Source: Francisella uliginis
Lineage (GTDB): Bacteria; Pseudomonadota; Gammaproteobacteria; Francisellales; Francisellaceae
Direction: 5' to 3'
NCBI RefSeq assembly: GCF_001895265.1
Contig: NZ_CP016796.1
Location: 2,170,001-2,234,000 of the forward strand
DNA length: 64,000 nt
A program made the position numbers and the translations under genes. Below are positions 36,010-45,010 of the stretch, one piece after another; within the stretch, counting starts at the first letter, position 1; every line of letters starts with the position of its first letter. The notes under the pieces are model-generated. The model saw nothing but the letters and a program-made list of their open reading frames with translations, was not told where the DNA came from and searched no databases.

Positions 36010-37305
36010 ATGAGTAGAGAAACAGTTATAGAAGTACCTATTTTAGCCCGTGTTGAAGGTGAAGGTGCTTTAGATTTAAGAATTAAAGATGGCAAAATAG
36101 ATAAATGTGATCTAAGAATCTATGAGCCTCCACGTTACTTTGAGAAATTCCTCGAAGGTAGAGAGCCAAATGCTATTATTGATGCTGTAGCACGTATTTG
36201 TGGTATTTGCCCTCTGGCATATCAAGCAGGCTTCTCAAGAGCTTATGAAACTGCTTTTGATATTACTAGAACTCAGTGGATAGATGATATGCGTCTATTG
36301 ATGTTTTTAGGTGAGTGGATAGAGTCACACTATTTACATGTGCACTTATTAGCGGCACCTGATTTTTTAGGCTATAGATCAGCTATCGAGATGGCAAAAG
36401 ATTATCCTAAAGAAGTTGTACGTGGTGTTAAACTACAACATCTAGGTAATGATATTCTTAAACTACTAGGTGGTAGATCTGTTCATCCTAATGGTATGAA
36501 AGTTGGTGGATTCTACAAAGCTCCTTTAGTTAAAGAAGTCCATGCATTAATCCCTAAACTGAAAGATGCTCTAAAAGAAGCTAAAGATGTAATTCAGTGG
36601 GTATCGACACTATCATTCCCAGATACAACTATTCCATTTAAGATGGTAAGTTTATCCCACCCTACTGAATACCCTGTGTTTGGCGATGATGTAATCACTA
36701 GTGATGGTGAAAAATTCCATATTAGTGAATATGATGATCATTTTAGAGAGTTTCATGCTGTGCAATCTACAGCTCTTCACTCTACAACTGTTGATGGTCA
36801 GCCTATACTTTTAGGCCCTCTTTCTAGGATCAACCTAAACTTTGACAAACTACCTAAACATATTCAACAGATGGCTCATGCTACTGGTGTTAAATGGCCT
36901 AGTAGAAATATGTTCCATTCAGTAGTTGCTAGAGCTATTGAGGGATATTGGGCTATCGAAAGAGCATTGCAAGTTTGTGAGAACTACTCATATTCAGATA
37001 CTCCATGTGTTGACTATACAGTTAAAGCTGCTGATGCTTGGGGTGCTGTAGAAGCTCCTCGTGGCATTCAGATAGATCATATCAAGGTTAATGATCAAGG
37101 CTTAGCTGAGAAAATCAGAATCTCAGCACCTACATCACAAAACCTACCTTGTATAGAAGCTGACTTACGCATGGCTCTAGAAAACTTTGGTTTAGATAAA
37201 CCAGAGGATGATATAAGACTACATGCAGAGATGGTTATTCGTAACTATGATCCTTGTATATCTTGTTCTGCGCATTTCTTAACTTTGAATATTGATAGAG
37301 ATTAA
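36010..37305 (+). CDS. hydA: [NiFe]-hydrogenase large (alpha) subunit, HydA-like, with cleavable C-terminal tail
   Basis: This 431-aa catalytic subunit binds the Ni-Fe(CN)2CO centre. The N-terminal ligand motif is ARICGICPLAYQAGF (C64, C67). The C-terminal motif is DPCISCSAHF (C416, C419), with His422 followed by a nine-residue tail, FLTLNIDRD. Maturation cleavage after this His is expected, and a matching endopeptidase gene lies downstream. Group 3b-type large subunits are about 430 aa, so the length fits. All four nickel ligands are present, so the enzyme should be functional. This is the last gene of the operon; a hairpin repeat follows 13 bp after it. Confidence 0.95.
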   Translation: MSRETVIEVPILARVEGEGALDLRIKDGKIDKCDLRIYEPPRYFEKFLEGREPNAIIDAVARICGICPLAYQAGFSRAYETAFDITRTQWIDDMRLLMFLGEWIESHYLHVHLLAAPDFLGYRSAIEMAKDYPKEVVRGVKLQHLGNDILKLLGGRSVHPNGMKVGGFYKAPLVKEVHALIPKLKDALKEAKDVIQWVSTLSFPDTTIPFKMVSLSHPTEYPVFGDDVITSDGEKFHISEYDDHFREFHAVQSTALHSTTVDGQPILLGPLSRINLNFDKLPKHIQQMAHATGVKWPSRNMFHSVVARAIEGYWAIERALQVCENYSYSDTPCVDYTVKAADAWGAVEAPRGIQIDHIKVNDQGLAEKIRISAPTSQNLPCIEADLRMALENFGLDKPEDDIRLHAEMVIRNYDPCISCSAHFLTLNIDRD

Positions 37306-37318
37306 ATAATGATTTATT

Positions 37319-37391
37319 GTAGTGACAGCACAATGTGCTGTCTATCTGTAATTATACTAAATAACTGGCAGATCAATGATCTGCCACTACA
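37319..37391. repeat. TGTAGTGACAG paired-hairpin repeat, copy 2 (downstream of hydA)
   Basis: This 73-bp unit begins TGTAGTGACAG and ends CTGCCACTACA. It has the same two hairpins as the copy at 28510 but in the reverse order, so the copies are inverted. Its position just after the hydA stop would let it act as a terminator. The rest of the 332-bp gap to the nickel permease is AT-rich and holds another repeat at 37511-37577. Confidence 0.8.
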
Positions 37392-37510
37392 TAAAAATTA
37401 GCTTAATAATTTGCTCTGTTAAAGTTATTAAGATTTATAAGTTTATATTATAATCAATCTAACTTTTTAACGACAAAATACATTAGTAAATTATTGATTT
37501 AATACCTACA

Positions 37511-37577
37511 GTCATTCCCACGTAGGTGGGAATCTCTAGAATATTCAAAAGATCCCCGTGTCAAGCACGAGGATGAC
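37511..37577. repeat. GTCAT...ATGAC paired-hairpin repeat (67 bp)
   Basis: It starts GTCATTCCCACGTAGGTGG, forming one hairpin, and ends with a second hairpin CCCCGTGTCAAGCACGAGG then ATGAC. An inverted copy of the same length lies at 43000-43066. Related units occur at 38581-38655 and inside the two MITE-like elements. Confidence 0.75.
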
Positions 37578-37637
37578 AATGATTTTATGTATGAGCTTCT
37601 GTAATTATTAAACTATATCAAATACAAGGATAATATC

Positions 37638-38561
37638 ATGAGAAAAAATATAACCATTTTCTCTTTACTAATCTTAGCATTACTATTATTTCTAGCAGCT
37701 CAAGATCTCAAAATGCTTAGTATGATTGGTATTGCCTTTATGCTGGGCCTGAGACATGGTTTTGATGCAGATCATATAGTAGCTATAGATAATGTAACTA
37801 GACAACTAATAACTCAAAATAGAGCTAGTTTTAAAACTGGATTGTTTTTTGCCCTAGGTCATTCAACAATTGTCTTTTTGCTTACTCTACTAATAATTAT
37901 CGGCTTTAGCTTTACAAGTATCGAAAAAACTAGCGCTTTGGATATTGGCGCATTTTTTGGAACTATTATATCAGCCATATTTCTCCTGCTAACAGGAACA
38001 ATGAGTCTTATATCTCTAAAGAATCTCCTAAAAAATAATAATTATTCTGCACATGATCACACGTCAAATTCAATATTAACAAAGTTTTTTAGACCTTTAA
38101 TAAAGGTGATAGATAGACCATATAAAATGTATTTTGTTGGCTTTCTATTTGGTTTAGGTTTTGATACTGCTACTGAGATTGCTCTTTTAGGTATGGCTGC
38201 TGCTAATGTGCTAAATGGCTTATCTATTTGGTATGTTATGTTACTACCTTTCTCATTTGCTCTTGGTATGATTATAGTTGATTCTATCGATGCTGGATTA
38301 ATGTCAAAAGTTTTGAAGATAAATACAAAAGAACAAAGATTTTATCGTTATAACATTATAATATTATCTATTGTAGTAGCTGCTGCTTATATTATCGCAT
38401 TAGTTGAACTACTAGGGTTGCTAAATACAAATATAACAATAGTTAATCTAATTACAGACTTTATCGGTAACAATTCTCCTATTATTGGATTTAGCTTAGT
38501 TGCTATCTTCTGTATGTTTTTTATGTTTAAATTTGCAAATAATTATTCAAAAAGAAAATAA
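37638..38561 (+). CDS. Nickel/cobalt permease, NiCoT family
   Basis: This 307-aa inner-membrane protein supplies nickel. It has about eight hydrophobic segments and the NiCoT signature RHGFDADHIVAIDN (the H-x4-D-H metal motif in membrane segment 2), plus GHSTIVFLLT and GLGFDTATEIALLG, both conserved in HoxN/NixA. Nickel rather than cobalt is inferred from its place between the hydrogenase genes and the maturation endopeptidase. The start follows AAGGATAATATC. It is separated from hydA by 332 bp of repeats, so it may have its own promoter. Confidence 0.92.
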   Translation: MRKNITIFSLLILALLLFLAAQDLKMLSMIGIAFMLGLRHGFDADHIVAIDNVTRQLITQNRASFKTGLFFALGHSTIVFLLTLLIIIGFSFTSIEKTSALDIGAFFGTIISAIFLLLTGTMSLISLKNLLKNNNYSAHDHTSNSILTKFFRPLIKVIDRPYKMYFVGFLFGLGFDTATEIALLGMAAANVLNGLSIWYVMLLPFSFALGMIIVDSIDAGLMSKVLKINTKEQRFYRYNIIILSIVVAAAYIIALVELLGLLNTNITIVNLITDFIGNNSPIIGFSLVAIFCMFFMFKFANNYSKRK

Positions 38562-38580
38562 TCAAACTTAAAATAACCCC

Positions 38581-38655
38581 GTCATGCTGAATTCATTTCA
38601 GCATCTCACGACAAGTATAAATCATATTGAGATCCTGAAACAACTTCAGGATGAC
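38581..38655. repeat. GTCAT...ATGAC paired-hairpin repeat (75 bp)
   Basis: It begins GTCATGCTGAATTCATTTCAGCAT, a hairpin pair, and ends GATCCTGAAACAACTTCAGGATGAC, a second hairpin. It has the same layout as the units at 37511 and 43000 but different stem sequences. It lies between the nickel permease and endopeptidase genes. Confidence 0.7.
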
Positions 38656-38675
38656 TTATACATAAAAGGTAAAAA

Positions 38676-39146
38676 ATGAAACAAAAAACTCTAATACTTG
38701 GCATTGGCTCTCCGTTTGCAGATGATCAATTTGGTTGGTTTGTCGCAGATAAACTTGCTGAAATTGTAAAAGAAAAAAATATCCAAAATGTAATTGTAGA
38801 AAGTGCTGACAGACCTGGATTAAACTTACTGACTTATTTAGATAATAACTACGACAAAGTTATTCTTATAGATGCTGTATATGCCAAAGTTACACCCGGG
38901 ACAGAGTTCTACTTTAAAGCAAAAGATATTCTAAGTTTTGGAGGTTTTTTATCTTCACATAGTGTTGGCGTTGCTCCATCTTTAGCATTAGCTGATGCTA
39001 TTGGAATGGATATTAGTAATGTTGAGTTTTATGGTGTAGAGGGTCAAAGAATCTTTGAAAAAGATGAGATACTTTCTGATATTGTAAAGGATGCTATAGA
39101 TACAACAATAAAAAAAATCCTAAACGAAATTAGAATCTCTTTTTGA
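38676..39146 (+). CDS. Hydrogenase maturation endopeptidase (HycI/HybD family)
   Basis: This 156-aa nickel-sensing protease removes the C-terminal tail of the large subunit after the metal site is complete; here the substrate should be the nine-residue extension of HydA. The N-terminal LILGIGSPFADDQFGWFVAD matches the family's 'GxGNxLxxDDGxG' block, with Asp16/Asp17 at the metal-binding position. ILIDAVYAKVTPG supplies the second Asp, and SSHSVGVAPSLAL the histidine. Its 3' end overlaps the reading frame of the decayed D-lactate dehydrogenase gene on the opposite strand by 27 bp. Confidence 0.9.
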   Translation: MKQKTLILGIGSPFADDQFGWFVADKLAEIVKEKNIQNVIVESADRPGLNLLTYLDNNYDKVILIDAVYAKVTPGTEFYFKAKDILSFGGFLSSHSVGVAPSLALADAIGMDISNVEFYGVEGQRIFEKDEILSDIVKDAIDTTIKKILNEIRISF

Positions 39147-40103
39147 TTCTTCAATTAAAGATGCATTATTTAAAGTCGTATTTGCAATCCCTTCTAAAGC
39201 TTCTTTTGTTAAAAATGCCTGATGAGCTGTTATTAAAACATTAGGAAAAAGTTAATAACCTTCCAAAAATATCATCTTTAATAATCTCACTAGACATATC
39301 TTTGAAAAATAAATCTTTTTCATACTCATATACATCAATAGCCAATCCAGCTATTGATTTTGATTTTAACGCTTTAATAATTGCTTGAGTATCAACTAAA
39401 GCACCACGGCTAGTGTTTATAATAAAAGCCGAAGATTTTATTATATCTAAAGCATGTTCATCAATAATGTATTTAGTATCATCATTTAATGGACAGTGAA
39501 GACTTATAATATCAGCTTTTTCAAATAACTCCTTCTTATCATCAACCAAACTTATATAACGTGGGCTTTTCTTCTTATCAACATATGGATCATAGACTAA
39601 TATTTGTCCCCCAAAACCAGAGCAAATTTGTGCAAATGCTTGTCCAATATTACCAAAACCTATTATACCTATTGTCTTTTTGTGAATATCAAAGCCTTCT
39701 AACCCTTCTATATTAAAATTACTCTCACGAACTCTATTATATGCTTTATGAATTTTACGGTTTAAGCATAATAGGAGTGCTAATGTATGCTCAGCTACAG
39801 AAAAGGGTGAATATGCTGGGACTCTGGCAACCTGTATACCTAGCTTTTTTGCATAATTAATATCTACATTATTAAACCCTGCACATCTAAGTAAAATGGC
39901 CTTAATACCCAAACTATATAGTTTATCTATAATATCAGCATCACAAACGTCATTAACAAATATACAAACAGCATCGTAGCCTTTAGCTATATTTGCCGTT
40001 TGTTTACTCAAACAAAATTCAACAAACTCTAAAGAATGCTTATTCTTTAGAGCTGTAAAATAGTCTTTATCATATTTTTTGTAGAATAAAAAAGTATTTT
40101 CAT
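39120..40103 (-). pseudogene. ldhA: D-lactate dehydrogenase / 2-hydroxyacid dehydrogenase with two frameshifts
   Basis: The central frame (39241-40011) encodes the NAD-binding part: KTIGIIGFGNIGQAFAQICS, LHCPLNDDTKYII and INTSRGALVDTQ, as in LdhA-type enzymes. The true N-terminus (MKILFYSTK, ATG at 40103 with an AGGGAG Shine-Dalgarno) is in another frame; one added base in the A6 run near 40080 would restore ...KKYDKDYFTALKNK. At the other end LLTFS-stop is an extra T in a T run near 39240; removing it restores LLTFPNVLITAHQAFLTKEA and continues to a stop at 39120. Both lesions are in homopolymers, so sequencing error is an alternative, but two in one gene favour decay. Confidence 0.82.
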
Positions 40104-40203
40104 AAAGAGATTCTCCCTTGATTTATATAAAGAATTCTATAAAAGTTAAAACAGGAGCTAAAATTATTAATAATTTTATAAGTAAGTTTAGATATTTTTG
40201 AAA

Positions 40204-41883
40204 TTAGTCTACAGAAATCTTTTTATATTTAATCTTCGTAATAGCATCATACTTGTCACCAAGACGGCGTTTCTTATCTTCGATATAAGCATCATAGTTA
40301 CCTTCAAACCAAATCACTTCACTGTTACCCTCAAAAGCAAGCATATGTGTAGCAACACGGTTTAAGAACCATCTATCATGCGAGATAACCATAATACATC
40401 CAGGGAAAGCTAAGATAGCCTCCTCAAGTGCTCTTAAAGTCTCGACATCTAGATCGTTTGTAGGTTCATCAAGTAGGATAACGTTACCACCACTTCTAAG
40501 TAGTTTAGCAAGATGAACACGATTTCTCTCACCTCCAGATAACTGAGAAATATATTTCTGCTGATCTGCACCTTTGAAATTAAATCTACCTACGTACTGA
40601 CGTGATGGAATTGTATATTTACCAACAGTGATTACATCTAAGCCATCTGCAATCTCTTCCCAAACTGTTTTATTATCATCTAGAGCATCACGAGATTGAT
40701 CTACATAAGCTAAATGAACTGTTTCACCAAGCTCTATATTACCACTATCAGGTGTCTCTTGACCTGTTATCATTTTAAAATAAGTTGATTTACCAGCACC
40801 GTTAGCACCAATTATACCAACGATAGAACCTGCGGGAACTTCCATATTTAGATGATCGATAAGCAATCTATCATCAAATGATTTAACGATATCATTAACC
40901 TTGATTACATTTTTTCCAAGTCTTTCTCCTGGTGGAATATATAACTCTTGAGTTTCATTACGTTTTTGGAACTCTTGTGAACTTAACTCATCAAACTTAG
41001 CAAGTCTTGCTTTTGATTTTGCTTGACGACCTTTAGCATTTTGACGAACCCATTCTAATTCATGCTGTAAAGCCTTACGATGAGCAGTTTCACGTTTTTC
41101 TTCCATTTCTAAACGCTTCTCTTTTTGCTCTAACCACTCAGTATAGTTACCTTTGAAAGGAATGCCCTCGCCACGATCAAGCTCTAGAATCCACTCAGCA
41201 ACATTATCTAAGAAATATCTATCATGCGTAACAGCTACAACAGTTCCTTTATACTCTGCTAAGAATTTCTCAAGCCAAGCAACAGATTCAGCATCAAGAT
41301 GGTTAGTAGGTTCATCTAAAAGTAAAATATCAGGAGCTGATAATAATAATTTACATAAAGCAACACGACGTGCCTCACCACCAGATAGTTTAGTAACATC
41401 AGTATCCCAAGCTGGTAGACGAAGTGCCTCTGCAGCAACTTCTAATTTACGCTCTATTTCCCATGCTCCAGCAGCATCTATAGCATTTTGTAACTCGCCT
41501 TGTTCTTCAAGAAGTTTCGCCATCTCATCATCAGACATTGGCTCACAGAATTTCATACTGATTTCATCAAATCTAGTAAGCATGTCTTTTAAGTGAGAAA
41601 GAGCTTCTTCAACGTTACCACGCACATCTTTAGTTTCATCTAATTTTGGTTCTTGTGGTAAATAACCTATTTTGACACCTTTACGCGGAGCTGCTTCACC
41701 AACAATCTCAGTATCAAGACCAGCCATAATTTTAAGTAGCGTTGATTTACCAGAACCATTAAGACCTAGTACACCAATTTTTGCACCATCAAAAAAAGAT
41801 AAAGAAATATCTTTTAGGATATATTTGTTAGGTGGTACAACTTTACCAACCCTATGCATTGAGTATATATATTTTTCAGCCAT
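40204..41883 (-). CDS. ettA: Energy-dependent translational throttle protein EttA (ABC-F)
   Basis: This 559-aa ABC-F ATPase binds the ribosomal E site and slows early elongation when ATP is low. It has two ABC domains: Walker A GLNGSGKSTLLK with LSGGEARRVALCK and LLLDEPTNHLDAE, then GANGAGKSTYFK with LSGGERNRVHLAK and ILLDEPTNDLDVE. Between them is the helical linker (KGRQAKSKARLAKFDEL) and the EttA-type arm insert in the first domain. There are no membrane segments. The length is that of E. coli EttA (555 aa). The second IS copy is inserted about 125 bp upstream, in front of any promoter I can see. Confidence 0.95.
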   Translation of the reverse strand: MAEKYIYSMHRVGKVVPPNKYILKDISLSFFDGAKIGVLGLNGSGKSTLLKIMAGLDTEIVGEAAPRKGVKIGYLPQEPKLDETKDVRGNVEEALSHLKDMLTRFDEISMKFCEPMSDDEMAKLLEEQGELQNAIDAAGAWEIERKLEVAAEALRLPAWDTDVTKLSGGEARRVALCKLLLSAPDILLLDEPTNHLDAESVAWLEKFLAEYKGTVVAVTHDRYFLDNVAEWILELDRGEGIPFKGNYTEWLEQKEKRLEMEEKRETAHRKALQHELEWVRQNAKGRQAKSKARLAKFDELSSQEFQKRNETQELYIPPGERLGKNVIKVNDIVKSFDDRLLIDHLNMEVPAGSIVGIIGANGAGKSTYFKMITGQETPDSGNIELGETVHLAYVDQSRDALDDNKTVWEEIADGLDVITVGKYTIPSRQYVGRFNFKGADQQKYISQLSGGERNRVHLAKLLRSGGNVILLDEPTNDLDVETLRALEEAILAFPGCIMVISHDRWFLNRVATHMLAFEGNSEVIWFEGNYDAYIEDKKRRLGDKYDAITKIKYKKISVD

Positions 41884-42009
41884 GAAAATTATTTTTGAAA
41901 TTTTAAGATATGGAAATTATAGCAGATTGATTATAAAAACATAAAATTCTATATGATATATTCTTGCACCTTTACGGTAAGTTATTGTAATACCAATGTT
42001 TAATCATTA

Positions 42010-42956
42010 GACCTCTTGCGAAATACTAATTATTCACCATATATATAGAAAGATTGCTTAAGAGATCCATAAAAGTGCAAATAAGCTACGCAATATTGTC
42101 AAAGAAAGCCAGAATATTTAGAAAACTAACAGGTTTAAAACTAAAACATTTCAATAAAATCTTAACCGATGCCTCAAAATCCTTAGATGAAGGATTTCCA
42201 AGGATTGGCAGAAAGCCAAAAGTTGATAATCATGCAGATAGATTATTGTTAGTTTTAATATATTATCGTTGCTATATGACACAAGAATTTTTAGGCTACT
42301 TGATAGGATTAGATGAATCAAATGTAAATCGCCTAATTAGACGAGTAGAGTTACTACTAGTTAAAGAAATACATATAAAAAAAGATAGAAGCATGACTAA
42401 TCAAAAAGTAGAAAGACTTTTAATAGATGCAACAGAACAGCCAATCCAGAGACCTAAGAAATTAAAACGAAGAAAGGCTAACTATTCAGGGAAGAAAAAA
42501 AGCCATACACAGAAAGTAGAAATAGCTATCAGTGAAGCAGGTCAAATAGTTAATGTTTCGAAGGTTTATCCAGGCAGTGTTCATGATATAACTGTTCGCA
42601 GAAAATCAGATAAATTAGCTCGTGATGTTGATAAATATTGTGACAATGGCTACCAAGGTATTCAAAATGAATCTACTAAAGTAAAACTCCCCTATAAAAA
42701 GCCCAAAGGAGGTTCTTTAAGTATAGAGCAGAAGAATTATAATAAATGGCTTAGTAAGATTAGGATTTATGTTGAGCATAAAATTGCAGAAATTAAAAAG
42801 TTTCGTATACTGGGTGAAACCTATAGAAGTTTTGGTAAAAAAGCTAATCTTAGGTTTAATTTAGTGGCTGGAATAGTTAATTTACAAAACGGATTCTAAA
42901 AAGAAAATACCTACTTAGAAATAAAATGCCTCTGAAGTAGTATTTCGCAAGAGGTC
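42010..42956 (+). mobile_element. IS5-family insertion sequence, copy 2 (947 bp)
   Basis: The ends (GACCTCTTGCGAAATACT and its inverse) and flanking TA dinucleotides are as in copy 1 at 16942-17888. The two sequences differ at one position that I could find, the first base of the transposase start codon. Being in direct repeat, the copies could recombine and delete the intervening 25 kb, including the whole hydrogenase locus. Confidence 0.9.
42075..42899 (+). CDS. IS5-family DDE transposase (copy 2)
   Basis: This is identical to the protein at 17007-17831 except that the start codon is GTG instead of ATG. The Asp/Asp/Glu residues (LLIDATEQ, YCDNGYQG, VEHKIAEIKKF) and the helix-turn-helix-like segment are intact. 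A TTG 21 bp upstream is an alternative start in both copies. The A-to-G change could lower expression of this copy. Confidence 0.86.
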   Translation: MQISYAILSKKARIFRKLTGLKLKHFNKILTDASKSLDEGFPRIGRKPKVDNHADRLLLVLIYYRCYMTQEFLGYLIGLDESNVNRLIRRVELLLVKEIHIKKDRSMTNQKVERLLIDATEQPIQRPKKLKRRKANYSGKKKSHTQKVEIAISEAGQIVNVSKVYPGSVHDITVRRKSDKLARDVDKYCDNGYQGIQNESTKVKLPYKKPKGGSLSIEQKNYNKWLSKIRIYVEHKIAEIKKFRILGETYRSFGKKANLRFNLVAGIVNLQNGF

Positions 42957-42999
42957 TATTCTTCAAATTCATAAGTAAGAGACATAAACTAAAAACACT

Positions 43000-43066
43000 G
43001 TCATCCTCGTACTTGACACGGGGATCTCCTAACGACTTGAGAGATTCCCGCCTACGCGGGAATGAC
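43000..43066. repeat. GTCAT...ATGAC paired-hairpin repeat (67 bp), inverted relative to 37511
   Basis: It begins GTCATCCTCGTACTTGACACG and ends TTCCCGCCTACGCGGGAATGAC. Its length equals that of the 37511 unit, and its hairpins are in the reverse order. It abuts the 3' end of the 107-aa gene and may terminate it. Confidence 0.75.
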
Positions 43067-43074
43067 CGCAGGTA

Positions 43075-43398
43075 TTAACTTTTACAGCTTAAGAAAATAA
43101 AATTATGAAAAAAAAATCTAAGCAGTAAAAGTACTATAATGAATGTGAGACAAAAGCTTTTTAATGTAAATGTGGGTCTTTTATTTGAAAGATAACTAGG
43201 ACAATAACATCCAGATAATCTTTTATTGTAGTTTTGAATAGATTCACCAGCTTTCATTTTATAAGGATCACCATAACTATCTTTATATAAAAATTTTACT
43301 GTTTTATCATACAAATCTATAAGAGGTTGAAATATAACAAATAATAGAGGTAAAAAAATTAAAAATAAAACTCCTAAAATAATATATAAAGCTGTCAC
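43075..43398 (-). CDS. Hypothetical small membrane protein
   Basis: I do not recognise this 107-aa protein. It has an N-terminal membrane segment (ALYIILGVLFLIFLPLLFVI) and a C-terminal one (SFCLTFIIVLLLLRFFFHNF), with a soluble loop of about 40 residues between them that contains GDPYKMKAGESIQNYNKR and a CYC pair. It is 14 bp downstream of another small gene on the same strand and may be co-transcribed with it. Confidence 0.5.
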   Translation of the reverse strand: MTALYIILGVLFLIFLPLLFVIFQPLIDLYDKTVKFLYKDSYGDPYKMKAGESIQNYNKRLSGCYCPSYLSNKRPTFTLKSFCLTFIIVLLLLRFFFHNFIFLSCKS

Positions 43399-43412
43399 AT
43401 TATTATCTATGC

Positions 43413-43625
43413 TTACTTCTCATAACCAATATACTCGATAGAATCATCAACCACTTCAAATTTAAATATCACTAACTTAAATCTAAAGAGAAACATACCT
43501 TGAGTAATATTATCTTCTTTAACCCTTCTAATAATTTCTTCCTCTAGAGATTCATCAGTATATCTACATAAATCAAACATACTTGTAAAATCTGAGTATA
43601 ATTTTTCAAAATTTAGCGTTTTCAT
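43413..43625 (-). CDS. Hypothetical small protein
   Basis: This 70-aa acidic protein starts MKTLNFEKLYSDFTSMFDLC and ends VVDDSIEYIGYEK. It has no membrane segment or motif that I know. It is placed just ahead of the 107-aa membrane protein on the same strand, which supports it being a real gene. Codon use is like that of its neighbours. Confidence 0.45.
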   Translation of the reverse strand: MKTLNFEKLYSDFTSMFDLCRYTDESLEEEIIRRVKEDNITQGMFLFRFKLVIFKFEVVDDSIEYIGYEK

Positions 43626-43711
43626 AACTAACCTACTACATCCTTATTAATCTATATATTTTAAATATATCTTATGAAAAAAACTATTAGTATTAATATT
43701 CTCCAACCAAA

Positions 43712-44950
43712 TTAGATTAGCTGAGTTGTCTTATCCTTAAAATTAAATATACCACTCTGTTTATAAAATGTTTTAATACCTATAAGTAAACTAATAAAAG
43801 ACAGTATACTTAAAATACTTAACATAAACCCAATAGATGGCTGCAAACTAGAAGCTATAATACTTACTAAAAAAACTCCTCCCATCTGTATAGAACCATA
43901 AAAAGATCCTGCTATTCCTTTCATATTATCGAATAAACTCAATGCACTTGCAGATGAAATAGGTAAAATAAACCCACAACCTAAACAAAATAATCCAAAA
44001 AGAATCAAAAGATTAACTAAATTTATAAGATTTGATAAGTATAAAATCCCTAATACAACACAAGCGCTCGACATCATAAATAAGCCTAATAATAAAATTA
44101 TCTCTTTCTTTATATTTGAAGATATAAGTGCTGACATTAAAATACGTGAGAAAATCATTACAACCATTAACAAAGTCGAAATTATACCAAATGTTGCCGC
44201 GGTCAAGTGATAATCATCTATCAATATAAATGACCCAATCACATCAAAAATAACTCCTCCAGATAAAGCTGAAATATTTAAAATCATATATGTCCAAAAC
44301 ATTTTATTTTTTGTGATAGTCAAATAGCTTCTGATTAAATGGTTTATATGCATAGCTTTATGATTTTTTTCCTTATTTGTTTCAGGAAATAAGAAAATAA
44401 TAAAAATACTCAAAACAATTGCAAAAATAAACATAAATACAAAACTAGCTTGCCAGCCAAAATGAACTTGAAAAAAACCTCCAATAACTGGCGATATAGC
44501 TGGAGCCATTGAAAAAAATATACTCATCCATGCAACCACTTTTAAAAACTGCTCTTTTGTAAAAGAATCTTGAACAACTGTTTTTGCCAAAGTAATTAAA
44601 GCTCCTACACCAAAACCTTGTATAGCTCTACTTATAATTAAAAAAGTAATCGATTGTGATACAAAACATGATAATGATCCAAGAGCAAATATTATACTTC
44701 CTAACAATATAATTGGCTTTCTACCATATTTATCAGATGCTGGACCATAGATAAGCTGAGACAAAGCCATTGTAATAAAAAAACTTGAGACAGTCATTCT
44801 AGTTAAAGAAGAGTTTGTATCAAAATAGTTTGCTATTGCAGGTAGTGATGGAGTAAACATCATAGCTCCAAAAAAATACCCGCAAGCTATCGCGATCGAG
44901 AAAGCTGTTAATGCTTTTGTTCCTAAAGGTTTTTTTCTAACAAATCTCAT
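43712..44950 (-). CDS. MFS multidrug transporter, Bcr/CflA family
   Basis: This 412-aa inner-membrane efflux protein has twelve hydrophobic segments. FTPSLPAIANYFDT after segment 1 and QLIYGPASDKYGRKPIILLG in the loop 2-3 motif are typical of Bcr/CflA drug:H+ antiporters, and RAIQGFGVGALITLAKTVVQD is the segment 4-5 motif. I chose ATG 44950 (MRFVRKKPLG); the frame extends to 45025, but that would place the start inside the presumed operator. It is divergent from a TetR regulator, the standard layout for self-regulated efflux. Confidence 0.85.
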   Translation of the reverse strand: MRFVRKKPLGTKALTAFSIAIACGYFFGAMMFTPSLPAIANYFDTNSSLTRMTVSSFFITMALSQLIYGPASDKYGRKPIILLGSIIFALGSLSCFVSQSITFLIISRAIQGFGVGALITLAKTVVQDSFTKEQFLKVVAWMSIFFSMAPAISPVIGGFFQVHFGWQASFVFMFIFAIVLSIFIIFLFPETNKEKNHKAMHINHLIRSYLTITKNKMFWTYMILNISALSGGVIFDVIGSFILIDDYHLTAATFGIISTLLMVVMIFSRILMSALISSNIKKEIILLLGLFMMSSACVVLGILYLSNLINLVNLLILFGLFCLGCGFILPISSASALSLFDNMKGIAGSFYGSIQMGGVFLVSIIASSLQPSIGFMLSILSILSFISLLIGIKTFYKQSGIFNFKDKTTQLI

Positions 44951-45010
44951 AACTATTAATCTTATAATCTTGAAATTATTGAACAACTGATCAATAATAA
45001 TAACACCACA

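Noticed and set aside
41153..41596. Open frame of 147 codons on the plus strand
   Set aside because: It is the antisense of ettA. Its serine-rich composition is what reading the opposite strand of a real gene gives.
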